DNA of 64,000 nt from Hansfordia pulvinata. Its lineage: Eukaryota; Ascomycota; Sordariomycetes; Xylariales. Below the pieces are notes generated by a model. It did not search any database. It saw only the letters and a list, made by a program, of their open reading frames with translations, and was not told the origin of the DNA. The translations under genes and the position numbers were made by a program. The stretch is taken from assembly GCA_006538405.1 (NCBI GenBank), contig BJKQ01000001.1, positions 3,658,001-3,722,000 of the forward strand, in the 5' to 3' direction. Shown piece after piece: positions 31,321-43,147 of this stretch (position 1 is the stretch's first letter; every line of letters starts with the position of its first letter).

Positions 31321-34300
31321 TCAATTCAGCTCCTTGAGCACCAGGCCCAAGAGCCTCTGCACGTCCGTCGACCTGTCCTTGTCTGCCATGTCGGCCGTCT
31401 TGCGCCGCACCTCCTCCACGACCGTCCCTTGCTGGGTCGCCGCACCGAATGCTCCTTTCTTCAAGGCCTTCACGTACGAAGCCAATGCTTTGGCCCGAGC
31501 GGCGCGCTGGCTCTCCAACACCACGCCCTCGTCCCAAGTCAGGAGGTGGAACCACCGTGACGCCACCGTGCTATCAGAACCCTCTGCAGCACCCCCTGAG
31601 GTCGCCTCGGCCGCCTCGTCCATCAGAACACCTGCCGAGGAGAACCAGGCATCTCTTGCGGTGGACGTGACCTCCTTGGCCCCTTCTACAGTGCTAGCAA
31701 TCTCCGCGAGCACATCCCTCGGGCTTTCTCGCATCCTGGGCCTATGGTACGCGACCAAGACTGTCTTGAGCGCCTCTGCAATCGTCTTCCCTTGCAAGGC
31801 AGTGAGGGAGTGCGCCGCCTCGTCTGGGGAGAGGTGATCAGACACAATCGTGACAACCTCCTTGTACATGTCAACGTCCTCCCGCGCAGCCGAGAACTGT
31901 CCCAGGGCTGCGACAGCATGTGGACGGTACTCCTCGTTGTTCCGCTTGGCCTCGCGGATGGCGATCTTCTTCATCTGCGCTGCCACGGCTGAGTCGGTCA
32001 TCCAGAACGCCCTGGTGTGGCGCACAAAGACAGGCAAGGCAAGAGCCAGCTTCTCCTTGCCGGGGAAAGTCTTGAGGGAGGTGGCCTTGTCCAGCACGGG
32101 CCATATGCTCTTGGCTGCGGACTCGCTGAACTGGCCATCCTTTCCTGCAGCGCTTCCGAGAGCCTTGATCATGGAGGCGATGGCCAATGCGCCGCCGTGC
32201 TGGAGCGCCCACCTGGAGGCGCCCAGTGCTTGCGTGCAGAATTCCGTGATCTCGTCGATGAAGCGCTTCACGGTGTGACTCCCTCCAGCATGCTGATTCC
32301 AAACGGCTTCGAACTCTTCAGCCACGTACTCATCGGTGTCATGCTTGGCGAGATAGGCGAAAGGCAGCAATCGGAACTCCAGGTCGGTGAAAACGTCGGG
32401 CGAGACCTTGGCGATGGCTAAGACCGCATCTGCAACCTTCTGTCGCCGCGACTCATCCTCGGCCGTGTAGTAGAGCTCAAGCAAGCGTGACGTGTAGCGC
32501 TCGCGAGTCTCTGGAGCAGACGAACGGAGCAGGTACGCTGTACTGCGGGCATACGCTTTGCTTGTCTCGTGGTTTCGATCCAGGATCTGGGTTTGCATGG
32601 TCTTCATGAGTATGGCGTTGTGAGGCGGGAGCAGAATGCTGTGTCTCAGTGCCAAGGTGCTGAGAACCTCGCTGCAACCGATTTTCGTCTGCATGCCAAT
32701 AGCTGACTTGATGGTCTGGATCAGCAGAGGCACAAGCTCTTTCATGACCCCTTCGTCCGTGATGCGCAAGCAGTTGGTGATGCACTCAAATAGAGGAGAT
32801 CTGGTTGCGGCACTGCTGCGGAGACGGTCGAAGTGCTCGCGGTCCTCTTCTCCCGCACGCTGGTAGTGGTACTGAACGGCTTCGTGTTCCACCGTGCTGA
32901 GAAGCCCAAGAAAGTGAGTAATGATAGAGGGCACAAATGGCTTCAGTGCCTCTCCACCATTCTTCACAATGTCCAGTACAGTCGTGATGGCCATGATCTT
33001 GACATCCTGGACATCGCTCTCAACGCCCTTGTCGGACATGAGGAAGGGCAGAACCTGAGAGATCATGGCACTGGCCGACGAAGAAGAGTTGTTCTCCTGC
33101 AGCTGTGTGACGACGGTCTTGGCAAGACCCATACACAGCTTGAGCGCAGAGCGGCGGACCGACTCTTTCCGATCATCAAGAACCTTGAGTGTAACTCTCC
33201 AAATCTCGGTGTAGTACTTTTCGTACTTGGGGAACGGCTGCCCGTAGACCAAATCCGAGATGGCAGCACAGCTGGCTTCTCGGACTCTCCACTCGCGGCC
33301 ATCCAGGATACTCTTGAGTAAATCATCCATGATCTCGTCAAAGTATTGGTCAATGACAGCCGTAGAGTCTTTGACCACAGCCTTCCAGATGTCGTCCATC
33401 GACCTTCGGACATTGGAGTTCGGATCGAACCTGTAGCGGTACAGTTTGGGGTAGATTTTGGGGTCAAGCTCGGCGTCAGACAGGATATTGCTGAGTCCAA
33501 ATCGCCCAAAAGCGGATCGCGCAGTCCAGGTCGCCGCATTGGTGGCCAATGCCATGAACTTGTAGATGAGACTTTGGTCGCCGACCTCGTTTGCCAAGCT
33601 GATGATGTCTTTGTAAGACGTGACGGATTTCCCTTCACCTGTTGGTAGAGCACCGGCGTCGAAAAGCTCCGTCTCCTCGTCGACCTTGAGTTGCGTCTTC
33701 GTACCGGTGAAGCTAGAGACAAGGTCCTTAACCAGGTCTCCCTTCAGAGACTCGTCGCCTCTTTCATACACCAAAGCCAACCCACGGGAGGCCGTCTCCT
33801 GCACGAGTTCATCGCGAGCCGTCAAAAGCCGCATGAAGGCAACTTGGCATTCGCGCAGCCTGCCCTGTATATCTGCAAGGTCAGAACAGTATTGGATGAT
33901 ACAGAAGAGCCATATGCCGGAAGCCTTCAAGAGCGAAGGCTTGGTGGTCTTGCAGTCGACAAACAGCTTGTCCAGTAGGGATTGAAGACGCGAGGTGCGT
34001 CTGCCTTGTGAAAGTACAATCGCCGATTTGCCTGGCTCCAGTGGCTGGACGTCTAGGTCCAGCTGAACAGAGGACGATTCCCATCGGCCAATGGCGGCAG
34101 CGAGTGCCTCGCCAGTGGCCAGGTGGACCTCAGTTCTCTTGATCTCCGACAGACCAAAGAGTTTGTCAAGGATTCTGGAAAGAGGGTCTTCGGAGCCGGC
34201 TGCCTCGTCTGATGCCGAAATTGCAAGCCTGCCAAGGGCTCTGATGGCATGTTCGTCGTTGTTCGTTGCCAGCTTTACGAGAGCGTCAATAGTCTGTGTG

Positions 34301-36897
34301 AGTTTATCTTCATTCTTTGGAAAGCCCATGCCGCAAGTCCAAATCTGGCTCATAGAGTCTATGGCGCCCTGCTTGACGTTCTGATCGTGGCTGGACATTG
34401 CTCGAGTGAAACAGTCGAAAAGGGCTTCGATTTCGGCTGAAATCGAATCAGGAGAGACCTTGCCATACAAGACTGCCCGCGAATAATAGCCGCTCAGACA
34501 TGCTAATGATCCCTGATACTCAGCAGACTGGGCGGCCGATGGCTCTGGGCAACTGTCGATGAATAACCGCAGCCGCGATACGTGATTGGGGGAGTCCTGG
34601 TTCCAAGGGGACAGTATGCCAAAGACTTTGGCGGCCAACTGTCTTACTTTGAGATTGTTAGATCTCGTCAGCTGGACTAGCTCTTCGGAGCGAGCTGAGA
34701 GGGGCTTGATGATGGCCTCAAGAGGCGCCAAGGACAGAATGTCGAACAGAGTCGATACGGCTTCTTCAGAGCCAATTTCGGAATGATCATGGAGACCGTC
34801 GAGAGACGCATGCAGCAGCTTCAACAAGGGCGCATGCTCAGCTGTACCCAGATATTCCCGGATAGACTCGCGTGTCTCCAAACTGCTTTGCATCTTGGTC
34901 TCGAGCTGTGCTTCCCAGTCTATCTCGAAAGCGTCCTCGCCCAGAGCAGTCAAGAGCAGCATTTGCTTCGCATGACGTAGCGCAACTGGAAAGGCCAATA
35001 GGCGGTCGTTGGGAAACAGGGGATACTTGGATCTCTGGTCGACAGCCATCTCGTGGTCACCAACATCCTTTGGAGTAGTATCGAAATAGTTGGCGACCAT
35101 TTCTTTCCAGTCAGGGAGCACCAGCGCATCATCCGGATGCAGCTTGGTAGCCCACCAAGGATCAAGTCCACGCTGGCCTTCTTCAAAGACATCGCGTCGC
35201 TCAGAGGTGCCTGCGCTCAAAGCCAGGATATCAATCCATCTAGCTTTGATGTTCTTGAATGGGAGGCAGTTGTTGGCGAACCGCGCGGCCACATGGCGGG
35301 CCGTTCTCAGGCCCTGTCTTTCGGTCAATGTCATGAACTCAACCAAGAGCACCTCTAGGTCCCGCTGCTCCGAGGCCGAAGATGACTTAAACAGGCCCAT
35401 CATGCCAGACAAAGCACTCTCTATGTATACGACAATGTCGGGGCTAGGGTCAGAGACCAACGAGTCAAAGAGCCATTTCAAGAGTGAATCTTTGGCCTTG
35501 TGCTCGAAGTTGCTGCCCCTTGCCAAAGTTCCAATCGTCTCATACGCAGTTGCTCGAAGCCTCTGCTCGTCTTGGCTCTGAGATTGATTGGCTCTTGGAA
35601 CCGGGTCTGGCCACCCTTGCTGGAGGATATAATTCTTCAGTATGACAATGAGGGCTGGTCCCATGTCGCGGTCGGCTTCTTGTGAACTCGGAGCATTTCT
35701 CGCGATCCACGCGAGAAATGCCAAGAGGGCTTTGTGCAAGCGGAGCGCTTCGAGCCCGACCACTACCGCGTCGTCGGACACGGTCAACTCGAAGTCTTTC
35801 TTGACAGCATCGACAACCTGCTCCTTGAAAGTGCAAGCGACCTGGGATTTTGAGAGGAGCCGGAGGACCTGAATCCGGTGCACAACTGGGAGTCTCGCAT
35901 GATCGTCGTAGAGAGATCGGACCGTGCTGGGGTCCTCGAGATCCACCTTGGATCTTTTGAGAATGTCGTCGGCGATCAGAGCGATCCGGGAGTCGGCAGA
36001 ACCAGCTGCGCAGATGGCTGGAACGTGACGCTCCTCGTCCGTGAAGGCGCCACTGGCGATGAAGCTGACGGCTTTGGTTTTGCACTCGGGCAAACTCAAG
36101 CTGTTGGGGGTGTTGGGCCTCCATGCGTTTGGGTTGTTGTTGCGCAGGAAGGCAACGTCATCCTTGGTGAGACCCGTTGGTGCAGCAGAAAGCACCTTGC
36201 CGATGTCTTCCTCCCCGGCCAGGGCAATATCCTGCCTCAGCAAGAAGAGCTTGCCGAGCCATTGGGCGACGTAGCGGGCATCTGCAGGGTCGGCCAGGCC
36301 CAAAGCGTTGCGTAGAGCCAGATCCTCGTCTGAACCTCGCCCGGGTATCTTGATCTCGAGCAGGACGCGGAGAAAGATGTTGAAGAAGCCAGCAGCGCTA
36401 GTCGGGTTGCCCTCGGCAGCGATCTTGCTCAGAACAACCGGTAGAAGTTCACGACGCTGTGCTTGGTCTAGGCGGGGAAGGCCCTGCTTTATCAGACTCA
36501 GATCAAGCTGCCTGACCATGGGCGAGCTTGCGCCTTTGTACTGGGCCAGAAGGGCAGCAACTGGGATGATAACGCTGCAGAGGGGTTAGCCGAGTGGGAG
36601 AGTCTCACGAATACGGGATAGACACGCACCCAGCAGGCTTGATGAAGTTGCTCACGCTGATGAAAGCTTGGAATGCCTATTAAACTGATTAGCTAGGGGG
36701 GCCTATGTAGTGGCGAGGATGTTTGAGCATACGGCATCGCGGACGGGCTTGAGGGGACTGCCGGCGCGTTGCAGAAGCGGGACCAGCTGCGTCTGAAGAG
36801 CACTGCTGAGTTTCTTTTCGTCGGCAGAGACGCTTGCCAGCTTGTAGCGGATCGTTGATATGGCCCGCAGCTCGGCGCTCTCATCGGGCGAAGCCAT
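31321..36897 (-). CDS. ecm29: Proteasome adaptor/scaffold ECM29
   Basis: Three exons, 36897 to 36733, 36676 to 36630 and 36574 to 31321, with two 55-bp GT-AG introns, give 1821 aa, about the usual length for ECM29 (roughly 1800-1900 aa). The N-terminus reads MASPDESAELRAISTIRYKL; the short middle exon encodes AFQAFISVSNFIKPAG, and the third exon starts VIIPVAALLAQYKGASSPMV then RQLDLSLIKQGLPRLD, the conserved ECM29 N-terminal block. The rest is an alpha-solenoid of HEAT-like repeats; the segment DIWKAVVKDSTAVIDQYFDE and then LLKSILDGREWRVREASCAA is the conserved central ECM29 repeat region. Role: tethers the 19S regulatory particle to the 20S core and remodels or inhibits faulty 26S proteasomes. 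The third exon is 5.25 kb without a frame break, useful as an internal check on assembly quality. Promoter lies within the next few hundred bp to the right. Confidence 0.95.
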
Positions 36898-37929
36898 ATT
36901 GCAACGGCGGCTGGCGCGTGATCTAGGGGTTGGTGCGGGTAGCTGGCGGGACCGGTCGCATCACGATGAGGCCTGTCTGGGGTTGAGGGGTGGCTCGGAG
37001 GAGAGAAGCACGGAACTGCGCAAAGGCAGCTGGGATTATAGGAATTACGTGGAATCGGCGCAGGCCTCGGATGGCTTCACGGCCAGGCAGAAGGCTCACG
37101 TCGTCGGTATCACGAGGACGGGCGACGGAAGGGTGCTACGCTACGGAACGGACGTTGCCCGCCACACGCTAACCCCGGTAGGCCGGGCAGCGGTGCAGCG
37201 TCATAGGGCGCCTGCCTGGCTGCCCGCCGCCTTGCGCTGCCCCTCTGCGGCTCCTTCCCTCCACTGCCTGCCATTCCATTGATTGAACCAAAGGAGGTAC
37301 CTGATCGGAAGTACCCGCCACCTGCAGCCTGGCTACCGCAGCTGCGGACAGCTGAGCACCAAAGCCCGTCTCGTCGTCCGGGTCCTTCTTGGAATTGTGG
37401 ACGTCTAACTTGTCAGAGCCAACGTCGGAATATTTGCCCAGGACGTGGTGCTCCCAACCCTCCGTGCAGAGAGACAACAACACTCACGTTGATTTTGTTT
37501 CCCTCTGGTGGCTCAAGAAGTTGGCAGTTATGACAACGGTGTGTGTGTGTTCAACTGTTCAAGCCGTCGCCGCCATCGCCTGGAGCCCGGAAGCCAAATA
37601 GCCGCGTCAAGAGGTCATATCAGACTACTACAAGGGTTTACTTGATGCTCAAGTGCCTCGAGTGGGTGGCGACCAATGACATACTCTTCGTATCAAATCG
37701 GTGCCGCTGTCTGCCAGGGCATGGATCCCGCCGAGGAGGCTGCGTACGAGACGAGTAAACGGCCTCCCAGCGCACGCATGTCCACAATGGTGAGAGGATC
37801 GCAGGCCAAAGCCGCCAGAGCCAACCCCCACCACCACTGCGGAGGCGTCTCGTGCAAGATCTCATGCAAGTGCTCGGCCTACCGCTGCCGCCGGATCGAT
37901 GTGGAGACCACGCGTCACTGATGGATGTC

Positions 37930-37969
37930 TACGAGTACTCGTACCTACGAGTACAGGACCGTACGAGTA
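37930..37969. repeat. Cluster of four TACGAGTA/TACTCGTA words
   Basis: Within 40 bp the word occurs at 37930, 37936 (opposite orientation, sharing two bases), 37946 and 37962. This is the densest occurrence of the dispersed intergenic word in the window. Confidence 0.9.
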
Positions 37970-38097
37970 TGAGCATAGGTATGTGAGTGTGCGCCCGTTA
38001 CCATTGCATTGCTTGCCTCCCATCGCCCCCATCCCGCTCCTCAACCGCTGGTAGTTGATGGACACCGGGTAGCAGCCTTATCATGAGATTGCACATT

Positions 38098-38118
38098 CCC
38101 CCCCCCCCCCCCCCCCCC
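38098..38118. repeat. Homopolymer of 21 C
   Basis: Uninterrupted C run in intergenic DNA. Confidence 0.95.
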
Positions 38119-41100
38119 TCTCTCGCGAGTCATGGAAAGCTCGCAGCCTGCTCGAGCCCGCGGCGCAGCGCCGTGCGGTGTCATCTAGCGCCGCCCGCCT
38201 CCGAACGAACCGCCGTCGCCCTCCCACACCTCTTGCGGACGACGCTGCAGAACTTGGGCCGTCGCCGCTGACTCGGGGATCACGCCACGAACTACGGAGC
38301 ACAGGGATCTTGTCGGCCAGAAAAGCCCTTCCTCCCTGCCCGCCTGGGCAAATGGGGAGCTGGGGAAGCTCATTGGCTGGCGTTATCCCGAGACTATTTG
38401 CGCGTCTGCCTTGGGGCGCGGGCCCCATGACGGAAAAGTCTGTGTGCTCGAGATCCACACAAGGCCGAGGTCGCTGCCCGTTGAGTTGAGGCGACGGCAG
38501 TGGCGGGCAGGGTTGCTTCCAGTCCAACGCGGGCCCCCAGCGCGAAGACACAAAGCTCGCCTGTCGAACGCGAGCACACCACAAGCCTCTATTTTGTGCG
38601 GACAGTGGTTACCAGGCATGGTGACAAGAGACGAAAGTCGCCTCATGAAGCACACTGGCGCCAGATGCACGCACAAAACGCACCCTCGGGGGCGGCGGGG
38701 GAGGTCTTTCTTTTTTTGGCGGTCTGCGATTGGAGACCCGGTCGTCCGGTACGGGCTCGTAAAGCCGTTGGGAACGGGCATCCATGTGGCTCTTGGACAA
38801 ACAATCACGAAGCTAGTCCGCTGGCCCTAGCGATCACAAGACGCTATCTCGCATCGGCATTGACGGCGCGAGAGGTGGCTGAGCAAATCAGATGCCGAAC
38901 CGTCGACCTTGTCGCGGGTCCCTCCACTCGCTCCCCGCCTACGATACAATATCGGGGCGGCTTCTACGCGTACGAGTACTCGCACGACATGGTCCCACGG
39001 AGATGAACACACACTCGAGGCATCCCCCACTGCCGCCGGAGTCTCCAGCAGGCAGATCGCATCATCAGTCAGGACTACGAGTACTTCCACACGACGCTAC
39101 CGAGGAGCCGGTGAGGGACATCTTGATAAAGTGACACCAGAAAGTCACTGGCAAAGCTGGCCTGCAAAGCTGTTGATCCGCCCTGGGCGGGAGATGGGCC
39201 AGACTACTCGTAGACTTTTGAGACAGCTTTGCATGCATGTAATCTCCATGAGTCGAGCTAAACCCATGACAGTATCGAACCTCAGGGCTGCAGCAGGAGG
39301 GGCAGGTGGGCGGTAGGCGTGGCGGGCAGACGACCGGCCGGCCGAAGACCGACCCGTGGGCAGACAAGCTCGGTACGACATGACATGAAGGGGAACCAGA
39401 GAGAAAAGAGAAAAGAAAGAAGACGAGAGGGGGAGAAGAAAAAAGCAACGAGACCTCGTGGGTTGGCACGCCGATATGGAAGAGGGGCCACCTGGGCCAA
39501 GCCCCGGTAGCCGGATGGCGCCGCGAGAGTCTCACCACTCGCTTCGTACAAGTATGGATACTTGCAGGTCGAGAAGAAGTGCGTTGGGCGACAGGGTGTT
39601 GTTATTATTAGGTAGCAATGGCAACCAAACAACGGCCTCGATAGCACCAGCAAACGGGCAAGCAGATCAACCGAGAGCTGGGCGCTGGACGCGCACAAAG
39701 TGCGAATTGCAGACTCGCCCGGGACACAATAGGGGCCGTGTCGACCTCTTCCACCGTCCGTCCGCCCTCCTTGCAGACCCTATGTAATCTCATCTGCTAC
39801 TCGCCCAGCCTCGCCTTGGCCTACTTATCTCTGTACTCGTATGCGTACCTTGCCTGTACGGATATGATATCGATATCGAGGTAGGTAGGTAGACATGTGC
39901 ACAGAAAAAAAGGGCAGGAGATGCCACAGCAGGACGGGTACGATACGAGTAGGTGCTCGCAACAGTGGAAGTTGATGGATGCGGGCCCTGTCTGCGGATC
40001 GTCGTCGGCCGCTCGCCGCACCGACGTGCCCACGAGCACTCGTACCCCGTCACCCCGTAGTGGCCTGGCCGTCACACGTGGGACTCCGGGAAGAGAAGCG
40101 TTTCCCTCCCCGGGACCCCTCCATGACGCCTGCAAGGTACCGCGCAGCTCTCCCGCCGCCGCCGACCGGGAGGGCGGCAGCTTTGTGGCCTCATCTCATC
40201 CGCCCTGGCGTGCCTGGTCGTGCCCTGGGCCGCGTTTACGAGTGTCTGGCCTACCACTGATAGGGCAAGGCGGGGCCGGTCACTCATGCCACGCCGCGAT
40301 CCGATTGCGCGCGCAAGGCATCGTGTCTGCCAGCGACTGTCCTGTGAACAGTCTGTGCGGAGCGGTCGTCTCATGGCTGTCGTGGTGAGATGCCGACCAG
40401 CCGAGAGCGCCGCAATGGACGGCTCGGCGATGGACGACCCTTATTATTGTTATCATTGTCGTTGTAGTGGGCGGCCGACCTGCTTGTCGGGGGGACTGCC
40501 TTGTCGATCGACGAAGCGGATGACGGCGGATAGGCGAGGCTGTTCGTCCCACGAGTCCGTCCCGCAGCGCACGAGCACTCGAAGTGGCCCACGGCGACTG
40601 CTCCGGCCAACCAACAGTCCAGACGAAACGAAATCTCATCGAACAAAACGTTTCAAACGCGCCGGTCGAGAAGAGGAGGCGCCCGCGGGGGGGTTCCAGG
40701 CCCACTCACTGAAGGCACAGGCACCGGCCGGGCCAGGGCGAGCGGTCTCGCTAATCGCGACCTCCACTTCCAGGGATGGGCTACTCGTATGTCGGGTGCG
40801 AGTGCTTGTACGAATTAGGTACCTAAGGCTTGAAGAGGTACCTAACCTCAGGCACTCATACGTCCAGTGTAGTGTCGGGTACAAGATACAAAGGGACTAT
40901 CGATGTCCACATCCATCACATCCATCACTCTGGTAGTAGTTCCATCAACCCACGATGCTCGTGCACATCCCAAGGTACCCGCGATCCAGGACGGGACAGG
41001 GCTTGCGAGACCTATCTCAACCGCGACCAGACCAGACCAGGCCAGACGCGCGTATCTGTCCTCAGGGGGGGCAGCCAATGGCGTCGGCCGGACGGAGATT

Positions 41101-41126
41101 TCCACGCCTTCGCACACAAAATCGCT

Positions 41127-41152
41127 ACCACCACCACCACCACCACCACCAA
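41127..41152. repeat. (CAC)n microsatellite
   Basis: About eight perfect CCA/CAC units. Confidence 0.9.
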
Positions 41153-41540
41153 CACACAGCCCGGCAAGAGACCCAGGCTCGCTGGCCCCAGATACAGCCC
41201 TGTCAGCGCCAGCCTCTCACAGCCCAAGGAGGGCGACGCACGACTGCTCCCGGGGTCCTTGCACGCGCGAGAACCCCTGTCCGGTTGGCCTCCCAGTGGG
41301 CTCCCGGCGTCATATGTGAGATCTAGCTGAGCCCGAGCAGAATCCTTCCAAGCCGACGGGCGGGCCCTGCCAGCCTCGTCAAGCCCTTGCTTGCTGCGGC
41401 CAAGGGTTGTCTGGCCAAGACATCAGGTGGTTTCCCGGTGTCGTTTGTGTTCGGGTATGGGTGGTGTGTTTGATGAATGTCTAGAAAAGAATGGCTCTGT
41501 CTGTCTGATGTGCAGATCTCACCAGCTCATGGCAACCCGC

Positions 41541-41567
41541 CCACACACACACACACACACACACACC
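41541..41567. repeat. (CA)n microsatellite
   Basis: About twelve CA units, followed by a few interrupted ones. Confidence 0.9.
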
Positions 41568-42065
41568 CACACACCAGACCCGCCGCGAGCTTTCGGCGCC
41601 CCGGCGACGGGAGTCCCTCGTTGTCCCCATCTGGTACCTGTAGAGTGTCGCCGGTCACGGATGGGAGAATCTCAATCGTCAATGGGATCTCCTGCTGTGC
41701 TCCTCGACCCAGCACGCCACCGCCACCTTCGGGGTACATCTATGAGCTCACCTTACCTAAGGTGAGGCAGTCTACTCGAGGTATAAGCAAGCACCTTACA
41801 TGTAGGTAGTAGGTACCTAAAAAACCTGCCCAACGGATAGGCCACCGCCCCAGTCCTTCGGCAGATGGACGATCAGGCACTGCTGCAGCGCCTGGATGTC
41901 GTTGGTGCCCTCGAGTGCGAGAATATTCGTACTCCATACAGTCAACCAGGTGCTGCAAAACAAAACTTCCGAGACCCTGCGCGATTGCGTGCCCAGGAGC
42001 TCATCCACCAGACAACATGGATGAAGTCCTGCCCGACGACTGGGCGAGGTCAGTCAAACGTCATG

Positions 42066-42101
<36 letters not shown>

Positions 42102-42102
42102 C
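42066..42102. repeat. (AGC)n microsatellite
   Basis: About twelve perfect AGC/CAG units in intergenic DNA. Confidence 0.92.
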
Positions 42103-42519
42103 GTGCTAAACTCACAGATGCATCTTTGCATCCCTGACTCTCCGTCTTACCAGATGAGAAGAAAGCCGTGCGGTTTTACCGGCAGTCGTACGATATCTGA
42201 CAAACGCACCCGCCGTCTCTTACGTGTGCCTCTCTCTGTGACATGCATCCTCCTCACATGCAGATATCGCGCGCTCCGTCTTCATCATCCAGCTCGTCCC
42301 GTCAAGTCAGAGGTAGGTGCCCATACGGATGTTAAGGTACAAATTGCTTGTCAATGTCGTTCTGCCCTCCTGTGCCTGTGCGCGCGCGAGGTGCGCGTAC
42401 TGCTCACAGATCATCATCAAAGCACCTACTCGTACCAAGTACTACTCCCACGAGGATCCGTCTCTCTCATCAGTGAGATGGAAGCCCCTGCGAAATCCGG
42501 GATCAGTTGCAAGGACAAG

Positions 42520-42542
42520 CCCCCCCCCCCCCCCCCCCCCCC
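42520..42542. repeat. Homopolymer of 23 C
   Basis: Uninterrupted C run in intergenic DNA. Confidence 0.95.
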
Positions 42543-43129
42543 TGCTAGCGGTAGAATGGCAGGCCTTCTAGCTCGTCAGCAGACGGCACGCGATACGGCG
42601 CTCGGGGTGCAGAGTTGCGCAAGCACTTTGTCGCAATCAGCAAAGGCCGGCCGGCCGGCTCCACCCACGGCTACTCGTACGGAGAGCACGGAATGAGTAA
42701 GGTATGCAGTTAGGGGGCACTCTATTGCCAGTACGACCTCGCCCACTAAGGAGCAGACCCAGACGAAAACAGGTTTATTCGCACAGCGAGAAAGCTTTGA
42801 GGCAACAGCAGAGGTGAAGGGGGCCGGGAGGTTGGGCGTTCGTCTCAGCAGGACGAGGTTTGCCAGCTTCAGAAATCAACCCTATGGACTGCTACTCGTA
42901 CACCTGTATGACGACCAACCGACCAAAACCGCGTGTCTTCAGACAAGGAATGAAGTGATCTGTGAGGTAAAGTCTGCGTCGGTCTGCGTGAACCGAATAA
43001 CGTCGACGTCTGGGCAGGGAACCGCACAGAGAGCAAGTACAAGCCCGCCTTGAAAGAGGCAATGCAAAAAGAAACTTTACGAGACGCCATGGGTACGAGT
43101 ATGCTGTTGTCCATGCTCGCTCTCATCAG

Positions 43130-43147
43130 CCGGCCGGCCGGCCGGCC
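43130..43147. repeat. (GGCC)n palindromic repeat
   Basis: About four GCCG/GGCC units in tandem, each self-complementary, so the strand can fold on itself in many registers. Confidence 0.75.
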
